Notes under the pieces: generated by a model
Told to the model about the DNA's origin: nothing
The model's input: the letters and a program-made list of their open reading frames with translations, nothing else
Databases searched by the model: none
Translations under genes and position numbers: made by a program
From: Actinomycetota bacterium
GTDB taxonomy: Bacteria > Actinomycetota > Thermoleophilia > BMS3ABIN01
Direction of reading: 5' to 3'
Length of the DNA stretch: 64,000 nucleotides
Assembly: GCA_016235065.1 (NCBI GenBank)
Contig: JACRMB010000003.1
Span: 407,943 to 471,942, forward strand
Shown: one piece after another, positions 6,707-14,269 of the stretch
Layout: each line of letters opens with the position of its first letter
Numbering within the stretch: the first letter of the stretch is position 1

Positions 6707-7948
6707 ATGCAACCTATGCTTGCCCAGAAACAGACAGCTATCAAATTAATAAAGGCTGCAAAAGATTTCTTATTGAAGATGCAAGAAAAAAGGTTTGATG
6801 ACGTTTGGGATTACTCGATAACACCGGAAGCAGCCGAATTGCTTTCAACTTCCTTGCTACCAATGTTTGCAGAGAAAGAAAGCAGAATCGATGAATTACT
6901 TAAGCCTGTTGTTATCGAAGAGAAAATGACTTCAATGGATGAGATTTTTCCTCTTGCATTTCAAATGAATTTGGATGACATGAGGACTGATTTTTTCCGA
7001 GGGCTTGAGAGCGGTTTTGAAGCCACAGGATGGTACGAAACAAACTATAAAGATGCCCTGGCTTTTACACAGGGATCATGTGCCATTCTCATTGATCCAA
7101 GCACACAAGTCCCATTAATGATTCAGTTTCTCAAGCTAAGCGATGGGAGTTATAAAATCGATCTGGAAAGTTTAGTTCTATTTTCCATGGCGAATCCGCC
7201 TTCCCTAATCTGCAAGATAGCCGATCAAGCATTAGTTGCTGGACTAACTAAGCCGAGTATTGTCTATTTTCAAGTAGCAGCAAGTTTTGAAAAAGCCTAT
7301 TCGCGACTAAAAATGTTGGTACTAAATCATATGATTGTCAGTACGCTTGTGACAGATAAACGAAAGGCAGAACTAAAGAATGAAGGATATTACATCAACA
7401 TTGCCAAGCAGCAAGTTTCCGATCTTTTAAATAAACCAGAAGTTACCGCAAATCATGAATTAGATTCATTCTTACTAAAAACATTTGAAGGTTATTCAGA
7501 AATACCAAAGACAGAACTTAAAGACAATGAACTGAAAAAGCTCTTTGAGCTTGATGACAGCACATTGCGTTCAGCCATCGCTGCAATGATGAAAGGCGTC
7601 GATCCTGTTATCGCAAACCGTGAAGCAAAAAAACCTCATGGCTCGTTTGAAATATCTGACATGGAGGTGATAGTTAAGATTGATAGCCAGCAGTTAAGAC
7701 TTAGCATTCCTGTCAAAACTGGGCGGGAGATCAAGTCCGACAAGGTACCTGAAAGTTACTTATATCAAATTATCAGGCCTTTTCTATATTTTCCTAATGG
7801 GGTCGTTGTTTTTATTACAGCAAAGCCCTGCTCACAAAATCTTCACAATGACCTGAAGCTTGCGAGAGACAATCAAGGTTTTGCAGTTGAAGTAATAGAG
7901 CACGAAGATCTTGGAAAGCTTCTGAAAATTAATGGTTTATTGAATTAA
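6707..7948 (+). CDS. Unknown 413-residue protein with possible C-terminal nuclease fold
   Basis: The ATG at 6707 is used because AAAGGAAG lies six bases before it; the longer in-frame extension from 6641 has no such site. The N-terminal 300 residues are helical and unfamiliar. The last 110 residues (SDMEVIVKI, then IPVKTGREI, then YQIIRPF and VVVFITAKPCS) look like an alternating strand/helix fold that could be a diverged PD-(D/E)xK core, with VKTGRE holding the catalytic lysine and acid. It ends only seven bases before the ATPase gene, so both are likely co-transcribed. A similar nuclease-plus-ATPase pairing occurs in several defence systems. I cannot assign a family. Confidence 0.75.
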   Translation: MQPMLAQKQTAIKLIKAAKDFLLKMQEKRFDDVWDYSITPEAAELLSTSLLPMFAEKESRIDELLKPVVIEEKMTSMDEIFPLAFQMNLDDMRTDFFRGLESGFEATGWYETNYKDALAFTQGSCAILIDPSTQVPLMIQFLKLSDGSYKIDLESLVLFSMANPPSLICKIADQALVAGLTKPSIVYFQVAASFEKAYSRLKMLVLNHMIVSTLVTDKRKAELKNEGYYINIAKQQVSDLLNKPEVTANHELDSFLLKTFEGYSEIPKTELKDNELKKLFELDDSTLRSAIAAMMKGVDPVIANREAKKPHGSFEISDMEVIVKIDSQQLRLSIPVKTGREIKSDKVPESYLYQIIRPFLYFPNGVVVFITAKPCSQNLHNDLKLARDNQGFAVEVIEHEDLGKLLKINGLLN

Positions 7949-7955
7949 AAAAATA

Positions 7956-9323
7956 ATGAATTCTTCCTTAAAACTCGGAATGACCTTCGATGATTCCGGC
8001 GACCTCGCCGGTTTTTATTTGCCCGAAGAGGACAGATCGACGCATGTCTACGTCCTTGGCAGTTCGGGAGTCGGGAAATCAAAAGGGCTAGCTACTTGGA
8101 TTTTGGAAGATATAAGAAATGGTAGGGGTTGTGGAGTAATCGATCCCCACGGTGATCTTGTGAATGACATCGTGGGAAATATCGATAACTTTCACCGAGT
8201 TGTCCTGGTCGAGATGACCGACCCGGAAAACATCGTCGGCTTCAATCCCCTCGAACAGCAGGAAGGTGTTGATCCTTACACCCAAACTTTGGAGCTTGTG
8301 GAAGTCTTTAGAAAGATTTGGAATTTATCTCAAGACAAGACGCCGAGGCTCATTGAGATTCTGAGAAATGCTGTCCTAACTTTGATTGAAGCAGGCGGTA
8401 CGATGCTGGACATTGAACCGCTCCTGACTGACGAGCAATTTAGAGAAGACAAACTGAAATACGTGACTTATGAAGCGGTGGCTTCCTTTTGGCGTAATAG
8501 GTTCGATAAATGGGAGCCCAAAGACCGCGTTTCAAATGTCGAATCGACTTTGAATAAGGTTTCTTCTTTTACTTCTGATCCAAGAATCCGCCTCATGCTT
8601 TCCGCCAAGAAATCGACAATTGATTTCAGGCAGATCATGGACGAAGAAAAAACGGTTCTCATAAACTTGGCGAAGGGTGTCTTGAGAACAAACAGCTTTC
8701 TCTTGGGAGCTTTGTTTGTGGCTAAAATACAAATGGCGGCAATGTCGAGGGTGGACTTACCGCCCCATGGAAGAAAACCTTTTTATCTGTACGTGGATGA
8801 ATTTCAGAACTATGCGACTTTGAGTTTCGCTGAGATCATGAGTGAGGCCAGAAAATACGGTCTTTCGCTAATTCTTGCTCACCAAAGCTTGGTTCAGTTA
8901 AGCGACGAATTGAGAGATATCATCCTCGGCAATGCCAAGAACTTCATAATCTTCAGATGTGATCGTCAGGACGCAGAACTGATTATCAAATACATCAAGA
9001 ATTACGACCCCTGGGATTGGAAGCTCAAGACCGAAAGCTCAATAACTTACTTCTCAAGAGATGAGCAATGGGAAGAAGGCATAGGCGAGCTAACGGCTAT
9101 GCCCACACAGGTAGCCGTTCTAAAAACGAAAGGCAAAGAGCCCACGATGTTCAGAACCTTTGATTTAGAAACCAGCTGGCGGCTTGAGCAGAATCAAGCA
9201 ACCCTAAGAGAAACAAATAATGAGGCTGGCTATACCCTCAGCTTGAAAAGGTTGGACGAAGCGATCACATTTCAAGAAATGCCAGCCGTTGAAACTGACG
9301 AACCGGAAGATTATTACGAATGA
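7956..9323 (+). CDS. VirD4/TraG/HerA-like coupling ATPase
   Basis: A 455-residue P-loop ATPase. Walker A is GSSGVGKS near residue 35, and GVIDPHGDLV follows, typical of the DUF87/VirD4 group. Walker B with its following acid is FYLYVDEFQNY near residue 275, and the segment AHQSLVQLSDELRDIILGNAKN matches the TraM-recognition/TraD C-terminal region. Such proteins couple DNA to secretion channels in conjugation or pump DNA in defence. No membrane helices are present, so this is the soluble type that usually accompanies replication-relaxation proteins. Codons 12-20 contain a hairpin followed by TTTTTATTT, which resembles an intrinsic terminator inside the gene. The ATG at 7956 is kept although its ribosome site is weak. 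Confidence 0.85.
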   Translation: MNSSLKLGMTFDDSGDLAGFYLPEEDRSTHVYVLGSSGVGKSKGLATWILEDIRNGRGCGVIDPHGDLVNDIVGNIDNFHRVVLVEMTDPENIVGFNPLEQQEGVDPYTQTLELVEVFRKIWNLSQDKTPRLIEILRNAVLTLIEAGGTMLDIEPLLTDEQFREDKLKYVTYEAVASFWRNRFDKWEPKDRVSNVESTLNKVSSFTSDPRIRLMLSAKKSTIDFRQIMDEEKTVLINLAKGVLRTNSFLLGALFVAKIQMAAMSRVDLPPHGRKPFYLYVDEFQNYATLSFAEIMSEARKYGLSLILAHQSLVQLSDELRDIILGNAKNFIIFRCDRQDAELIIKYIKNYDPWDWKLKTESSITYFSRDEQWEEGIGELTAMPTQVAVLKTKGKEPTMFRTFDLETSWRLEQNQATLRETNNEAGYTLSLKRLDEAITFQEMPAVETDEPEDYYE

Positions 9324-9333
9324 ACGTGAAACA

Positions 9334-10854
9334 TTAGTCGTGGTAACTCTCTACTGAGCATTTGATTCCGTTAAATAAGAGAACTCTCGCAAAGGCATTT
9401 GCATAAGCCTCAGCCCTCTCTTTGGACTGACTATTTACTCTTGCCCAAACTCGTCTTCCCCTTGGCTGGTGCCGTGTACCGATCTGAGAAACCCTCAGCC
9501 ACCTGCCATAACCGCGAACAGCGTCGTTAATAATGACGTAAGCCCCTCCGCACATTCCATCAAGTTCTGGTTCTTTATAACCACTTATTAACATGGGAGT
9601 TGGAGTACAATTCTTTGCGGCAAGTTCTCCCTCTTGATTCGCCAGCTTATGAAGCGCTTTCCACTTCTCACTTCCTTGAAGATTTTGATTGATGATTGGC
9701 GGCATATTCCCGTTTTCATCTACTTCAATCTCTTCAGGAGAAAGATATGTAGTTGCAAGACGTACTGCTCCGTCGCCTAAGATTATCCAGGCAGTTCTCA
9801 CGTTTTTTGTAACACCATTTCGACCTAGAACAGGCATGTCCGTTTGATATTGTATGCCGTGATCAGTAACCCGAACATTAGCAAAGCTTGCATAGTCTAG
9901 GCCGTTAATTAGTTGGGCCGCAAGGTAGCGCCAATCCTCCTTCTCGATTTCAAGTAATTTACTAAATAGCTTGGCTTTGTGTTTGCCATCAGGGTGATTT
10001 GGGCTTAACGCATATTCTTCTAATTTTTCTCTTGGAACGACCGCCTCAATGACGCCTGGCTTTTCTCCGGAAGAAAGCGTGAAGGGTAGAGATTTGTTTG
10101 AGATTGTTTTTGAATATAGGTCTGACGCAATTTTTTGAAGGTGATTCTTGCTTCTCTTTTCTTTGAATATTGCCTGGGTGATACGACCTCGTGTAGAAAG
10201 TTCTATTTTGCTGCTGGGCCGGGGCGCCAGTTGATTAAAGTCGTCAAAACTAAGTTGCTCAATTGAGATAAATGGCACCTCCTCAGCCCAATAAATATCA
10301 GGGCCATCTCCTTCGAAATCTTTTCTACAATAAAGAGATCCATCCCTAATGAAGTAATCAAGTAACAGAAAACCAATAAATAGTTGTTCCTGAACTGGAT
10401 TTCCCCTATCAAATTCAATCGCGCCTAAATAACTTTGTTCAGCACGCAACGCCGAATCGATGGCTTGGGCGGCTTTAAGAGATAGTGTGGGAGTAGTTAA
10501 ACAAAAGACATTGGTTGAAGCTATCCAAAGGGGGAACGAGCCCTCATCAACTGTATTCCAAGTGGTAGCTATGGCCTCCGAAAGATCCCAAATCAAAGAA
10601 GCAAGAAGCTTCTTGTTTGTTCTCAGTGTCTTACTTAATTTTTGGGGATTAGCTGAATAAACAACTCGTTCAATCTCTTGCGCTAGATTATGGAAAAGGC
10701 AGTCACCTCGAAGAACACAAGTATCTGCCACATCTGGGGGCCTGAGAGATAATATTGCGTTTGCGAGGGCCTCCTCGAAATGAGGACCATACTCAGCAGC
10801 ATCAAAAAGAAAAACAAACGGTGATAGACCAGTTATTTTTAGTGAATCGTGCAT
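9334..10854 (-). CDS. Protein with DUF6883-like domain, possible toxin/effector
   Basis: A 506-residue protein on the minus strand, convergent with the ATPase gene. Roughly residues 270-390 carry the pattern YALSPNHPDGKHKAKLF, then DWRYLAAQL, then VRTAWII and RLATTYL, which corresponds to DUF6883, a domain met in polymorphic toxins and suspected to be enzymatic. The N-terminal 250 residues contain a Cys-containing stretch but nothing I can place. It starts 18 bases after a small membrane-protein gene on the same strand and is probably co-expressed with it. Codon use is AT-rich as in the rest of the island. Toxin or defence effector is inferred from the domain and the setting. Confidence 0.72.
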   Translation of the reverse strand: MHDSLKITGLSPFVFLFDAAEYGPHFEEALANAILSLRPPDVADTCVLRGDCLFHNLAQEIERVVYSANPQKLSKTLRTNKKLLASLIWDLSEAIATTWNTVDEGSFPLWIASTNVFCLTTPTLSLKAAQAIDSALRAEQSYLGAIEFDRGNPVQEQLFIGFLLLDYFIRDGSLYCRKDFEGDGPDIYWAEEVPFISIEQLSFDDFNQLAPRPSSKIELSTRGRITQAIFKEKRSKNHLQKIASDLYSKTISNKSLPFTLSSGEKPGVIEAVVPREKLEEYALSPNHPDGKHKAKLFSKLLEIEKEDWRYLAAQLINGLDYASFANVRVTDHGIQYQTDMPVLGRNGVTKNVRTAWIILGDGAVRLATTYLSPEEIEVDENGNMPPIINQNLQGSEKWKALHKLANQEGELAAKNCTPTPMLISGYKEPELDGMCGGAYVIINDAVRGYGRWLRVSQIGTRHQPRGRRVWARVNSQSKERAEAYANAFARVLLFNGIKCSVESYHD

Positions 10855-10872
10855 ATAAAAAAATCGCGGACT

Positions 10873-11418
10873 TTACAACGGCCCCAAAACGCCGCTTGCC
10901 TCTTTTATCTTGACTGCGTCGCGATCTAACCCCAATTCGTCAATCAGGTTGTCTGTAACCTTCTTGACACAATCAATGGTGACGGCGGTGAATGCAATCA
11001 GCCTATTTCTCTCATGGAGATAAACGACATTCAGCATGTGATAAAGGATCCAGCCAAAAATGGGGACGGCATACAGGGCGCTCTTTTTGAGGTGAAGGGC
11101 ATAATTCAGATGAAGATCCTTTCCAACAACCTCGTAGCTGATGAAACAGGAATGAACCATGTCATATGAAACTTTTATTGCTGCAACGCCGGTCGCACCA
11201 AGCTTGCCCATAAAGTTCATTTGAGTCTGCTTGAAATCAGGATTTCGATTTATTAGTTCCTGTTCGACTTGTAATAGGAATTCTCCGCCTGAAATCGCCT
11301 GCCCGGGCAATAAGGCACTCCATCTCTCTAAAATGTCCTCTTCTTTTGGGCGACCACTCAGCCTAATAATGGTCACAATGCCCAAGCCAATGAGAACAAC
11401 CATTAGAAATCCAGCCAT
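10873..11418 (-). CDS. Small predicted membrane protein (181 aa)
   Basis: The N-terminus (MAGFLMVVLIGLGIVTII) is a clear membrane anchor or uncleaved signal, and a second hydrophobic stretch lies near residue 115 (YAVPIFGWILYHML). The soluble parts are not recognised. It is the first gene of a two-gene minus-strand unit with the DUF6883-like protein 18 bases downstream, so it may anchor, export or neutralise that protein. A signal-like N-terminus beside a large effector is a common layout, but nothing here proves the pairing works that way. Confidence 0.72.
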   Translation of the reverse strand: MAGFLMVVLIGLGIVTIIRLSGRPKEEDILERWSALLPGQAISGGEFLLQVEQELINRNPDFKQTQMNFMGKLGATGVAAIKVSYDMVHSCFISYEVVGKDLHLNYALHLKKSALYAVPIFGWILYHMLNVVYLHERNRLIAFTAVTIDCVKKVTDNLIDELGLDRDAVKIKEASGVLGPL

Positions 11419-11720
11419 AGCCTGCCTTTCGTGAGATGAACAAGAACGGTGTTGGAAGGTGAGCTTTGCCGCCTAAAGAGATATGATAATCAATCAGAGG
11501 AGTTCTTTTTTTACCAAGACGGTCATGGTACTCACCATTTGCTGAATCTATCATCTGAAAGTTTTAGGTGTCAAAAAGTCCGTCCGATGCGGAGTGTATT
11601 CTTAAACCATAATTGGAGGTCAGCCGTGAAATTTAGGTCGCAGGCCTTATGCCGTCAACTTTTTGATATAACGGCGGATCGTTAGTGTTTGGAAAGATTA
11701 GAGAGAAGGGCTTTCAAATA
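11419..11720. other. Divergent intergenic region
   Basis: About 300 bases between the minus-strand membrane protein and the plus-strand restriction gene. It should hold two divergent promoters, but I find no pair of -35 and -10 boxes good enough to name. A 78-codon open frame at 11449-11685 has no convincing ribosome site or homology and is not called as a gene. Confidence 0.5.
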
Positions 11721-12413
11721 ATGGCCCTTCACCATGCCGAAGCAATTCTTAAATATGATATGAGTGAGGCTGTCAGAGAACTAGAGACTGCTCTTCTTAA
11801 CATTGAAATTCCCGCTGAAGAGCTTGTGCGAGGGGGTGGTGGCGAATGTGCAATGACCCAGCGATTAAGAAAAACACTCTCTGAGGACTTTGGCTGGGAA
11901 AAACATTGCTTCGAAATCAAAAAGATCGTTGATGGAGAACAGAAAGAGTCCATTTCCCATGAAATTGACCATGTCAAGAAATTTCCCCGGGGTACATTTG
12001 CTTTAGAGATAGAGTGGAACAACAAAGACCCTTTTTATGATCGAGATTTGGAAAACTTCAAGAGATTGCATGCTGATGGAGTAATTTCTATAGGCGCGAT
12101 AATAACGCGGGGTAACTCACTTCAATACGGAATGCGTGACCTGATAAAGGAATTCGCCGTAAGAGAAGGGCTGAATGATATCAATAAACTTTCTGAGTAT
12201 TATCATCCTACAACTCGTCAAATTGGTCTAATAAAAAAAGCTGCGGATTCAAAAGGCTCGTTTGAAGAAGGATGGGCTCATTCATTCGTTTCAGATAAAT
12301 TCGGTGAGGCAACGACTCATTGGCGGAAACTGGAAGACCGAGTTCAACGTGGTGTAGGTAATCCATGCCCACTACTGCTAATTGGGATACCGCGTGAGAT
12401 TGTCGTTCTTTAA
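11721..12413 (+). CDS. BglII/BstYI-family type II restriction endonuclease
   Basis: The protein has the BglII/BstYI fold signature. An Asp in EIDHVKK is followed 13 residues later by the E-x-E of FALEIEWNNKDPFYDRDL, matching the D...E-x-Q active site of BglII. Other family marks are IGAIITRG and the C-terminal CPLLLIGIP. It should cut double-stranded DNA as a dimer at a palindrome. Family members recognise GATC-centred sites (BglII AGATCT, BstYI RGATCY, from general knowledge). The ATG at 11721 is chosen, with AGAAGG about 12 bases upstream; the in-frame GTG at 11685 adds 12 unlikely residues. A methylase gene follows 21 bases later, forming a complete restriction-modification unit. Confidence 0.82.
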   Translation: MALHHAEAILKYDMSEAVRELETALLNIEIPAEELVRGGGGECAMTQRLRKTLSEDFGWEKHCFEIKKIVDGEQKESISHEIDHVKKFPRGTFALEIEWNNKDPFYDRDLENFKRLHADGVISIGAIITRGNSLQYGMRDLIKEFAVREGLNDINKLSEYYHPTTRQIGLIKKAADSKGSFEEGWAHSFVSDKFGEATTHWRKLEDRVQRGVGNPCPLLLIGIPREIVVL

Positions 12414-12434
12414 CTAAGACCGAGGAGGATTAGA

Positions 12435-13115
12435 GTGCCGAAAGTATATAGTATTGCAAAGCTCAACCCATCTGAAGACCTCCTTACAAAAGCACGAGGC
12501 CCTTATTCGACAATATTGGCTGACCCTCCATGGCAGTTTCAGAATAGAACTGGAAAGATGGCCCCCGAGCATAAGCGATTGCTCAGGTATCCAACAATGG
12601 AAATCGAAGAAATCAAAGAATTACCAGTTTCTAAACTTGCTGCGGCTCAGTCGCATCTTTATTTGTGGGTACCTAATGCATTGCTCCATGATGGACTTAA
12701 AGTAATGGAGGCCTGGGGTTTCACATATAAAACGAATATCGTTTGGTCAAAAATCCGAAAAGATGGAGGGCCTGACGGCAGGGGCGTGGGTTTCTACTTC
12801 CGCAACGTCACTGAAATGATTCTTTTCGGAGTCAAAGGAAGAATGCGCACCCTACAGCTTGGGAGGACGCAGGTTAACCTTATTGCTAGTCGCAAGAGAG
12901 AACATTCGAGAAAGCCTGATGAGATATATGATCTGGTGGAGGGATGCTCCCCAGGACCGTACCTGGAATTATTTGCCAGATTCCAGAGGCATGGGTGGGA
13001 TCAATGGGGCAATGAAAATGTGGAAAAAAATTCATTTCATGGAGTTGCCAAGCGAAATGGCCATCACGATCCGAAGCTAAGGTTAAAGAAGGCACCTAGA
13101 GGTTATCGGGCATAA
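12435..13115 (+). CDS. MT-A70 family adenine-N6 DNA methyltransferase
   Basis: This 226-residue protein carries DPPW at residues 30-33, the catalytic motif of MT-A70-type N6-adenine methyltransferases, with downstream LYLWVPN, TNIVWSK and EHSRKPDEIYDLVE. It transfers a methyl group from S-adenosylmethionine to adenine and should protect the host from the adjacent BglII-like enzyme. The GTG start at 12435 is supported by CGAGGAGG eight bases upstream. Adenine methylation would fit a GATC-containing recognition site. No control (C) protein gene is visible between the pair. Alternative RNA methylation activity is unlikely given the restriction partner. Confidence 0.88.
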   Translation: MPKVYSIAKLNPSEDLLTKARGPYSTILADPPWQFQNRTGKMAPEHKRLLRYPTMEIEEIKELPVSKLAAAQSHLYLWVPNALLHDGLKVMEAWGFTYKTNIVWSKIRKDGGPDGRGVGFYFRNVTEMILFGVKGRMRTLQLGRTQVNLIASRKREHSRKPDEIYDLVEGCSPGPYLELFARFQRHGWDQWGNENVEKNSFHGVAKRNGHHDPKLRLKKAPRGYRA

Positions 13116-13272
13116 TGGTTAAATGAGTTTTGAAAAATGGTTCTATGGCCGCGTTTGAAAGCAAAATAAGGGTTTACTGAGGTCAAATGAGGCGTCCGAC
13201 TGAGGCATTATAATGAAATAGTGCCCAAGGGAGTCTGGCTTGATTACAGAACAGCGAAATCAGAGGTTAGTC

Positions 13273-13833
13273 ATGCAAAAAATTACTAGCAATAAAGATT
13301 TGATCATGGTTCTTCTATATGCGAAAGGTCACAAACAGCAACAGTGCGAACCCATTCGTGGTCGTACTCGATTAATGAAAATGATTTTTCTTTTTGATAA
13401 AGAAATTCGGAAAACTTTTCATAAAGAAATCATTGATGAGAATGCCTTGCCGAAGTTCGTTCCGTATAATTTTGGTCCGTTTTCAGCAGAGGTTTATTCG
13501 GATTTAGAGTTCTTAGAGGATCTCGAATTTATCTCCAAGAATAAAACGCAGGATGAGGTCTCCGAAGAAGCATATCTTTACGCTCTGTATGATATTTCTT
13601 CAGAAGATATAGGAAATAATGTCGAGGAAGAATTCTTTCTTACTGATCTTGGAAAGAGATTTGTCGAAGCAGACAAGGCGGGTAAATTAACAAGAGAGCA
13701 ATGGAATGTGATTGATGAATTCAAAGCACGGTGCACAGCCGCTTCGCTAAAATCTTTATTGAAATACGTTTATACAAAATATCCCGAGATGGCTGAGGAA
13801 TCTAAGATATTAGATGAAATCTTCCAGCGCTAA
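13273..13833 (+). CDS. Panacea (DUF4065/SocA)-like protein, first gene of a four-gene operon
   Basis: A 186-residue soluble protein. RTRLMKMIFLFD near residue 35 and FVPYNFGPFSAEVYSDLEFL near residue 70 follow the layout of the Panacea domain (a short helix that holds the Lys and Leu core, then a GP(F/V)xxEVY turn), known from SocA-type antitoxins and toxin-antitoxin pairs. Start ATG 13273 has AGAGG seven bases upstream, so the upstream in-frame TTG is rejected. Its last 20 bases overlap the next gene. As the first gene of a compact operon it might act as antitoxin, sensor or regulator for the following proteins. The Panacea link is suggestive, not certain. Confidence 0.72.
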   Translation: MQKITSNKDLIMVLLYAKGHKQQQCEPIRGRTRLMKMIFLFDKEIRKTFHKEIIDENALPKFVPYNFGPFSAEVYSDLEFLEDLEFISKNKTQDEVSEEAYLYALYDISSEDIGNNVEEEFFLTDLGKRFVEADKAGKLTREQWNVIDEFKARCTAASLKSLLKYVYTKYPEMAEESKILDEIFQR

Positions 13834-14269
13834 CCAAAAAAATATGAAGAATGTGTCTGAAGCAGACCTCATTGGTGAGGCTCTATTTCGATTGAGGAGT
13901 CTAAATAATCTTTCTGCATGCCGGGAAGTACCACTGCTCGGTAGAAGCCCAGACATTGCCTTTTTGTTGAATGACGCTGTTATTACTGTAGAGTTTAAAC
14001 TTAATAATTGGAGACAAGCGGTAATTCAAGCAAGGGACCATCAGCTTGGAGCCGATTATTCTTACATTTGTATGCCAAAAAGAAACATATCAGTGGAATT
14101 AGAAAACTTATTGCTGGAAAACGGGATCGGCCTGTTTTTTTATTGCGAAGATGGTAATTGGCCTTTCCTTGAGGTCATAAAAGCACGCCAATCAGCAGAC
14201 TTATGGGAATACGCCCGAGAGTCCTTGTATAACTACATTCTCGCCCACAAAGAGCTTTCGGATGAATGA
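13814..14269 (+). CDS. Small PD-(D/E)xK nuclease-like protein
   Basis: A 151-residue protein with the core of a restriction-endonuclease fold: E22 in the first helix, D47 in SPDIAFLL, and E60-F-K62 in ITVEFKLNNWRQAVIQA, followed by a helix and the strand GADYSYICMP. This is the D-x(12)-E-x-K arrangement of PD-(D/E)xK nucleases and of very-short or orphan nuclease domains. It overlaps the previous gene by 20 bases and the following gene by eight, so translation is coupled throughout. ATG 13844 is an alternative start just after the previous stop codon. It could be the cutting subunit of the operon, or the toxin partner of the Panacea-like protein. Confidence 0.75.
   Translation: MKSSSANQKNMKNVSEADLIGEALFRLRSLNNLSACREVPLLGRSPDIAFLLNDAVITVEFKLNNWRQAVIQARDHQLGADYSYICMPKRNISVELENLLLENGIGLFFYCEDGNWPFLEVIKARQSADLWEYARESLYNYILAHKELSDE

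Noticed and set aside
11449-11685. 78-codon frame between the minus-strand membrane gene and the restriction gene
   Set aside because: No convincing ribosome site, no recognisable homology, and it spans the expected divergent promoter region.
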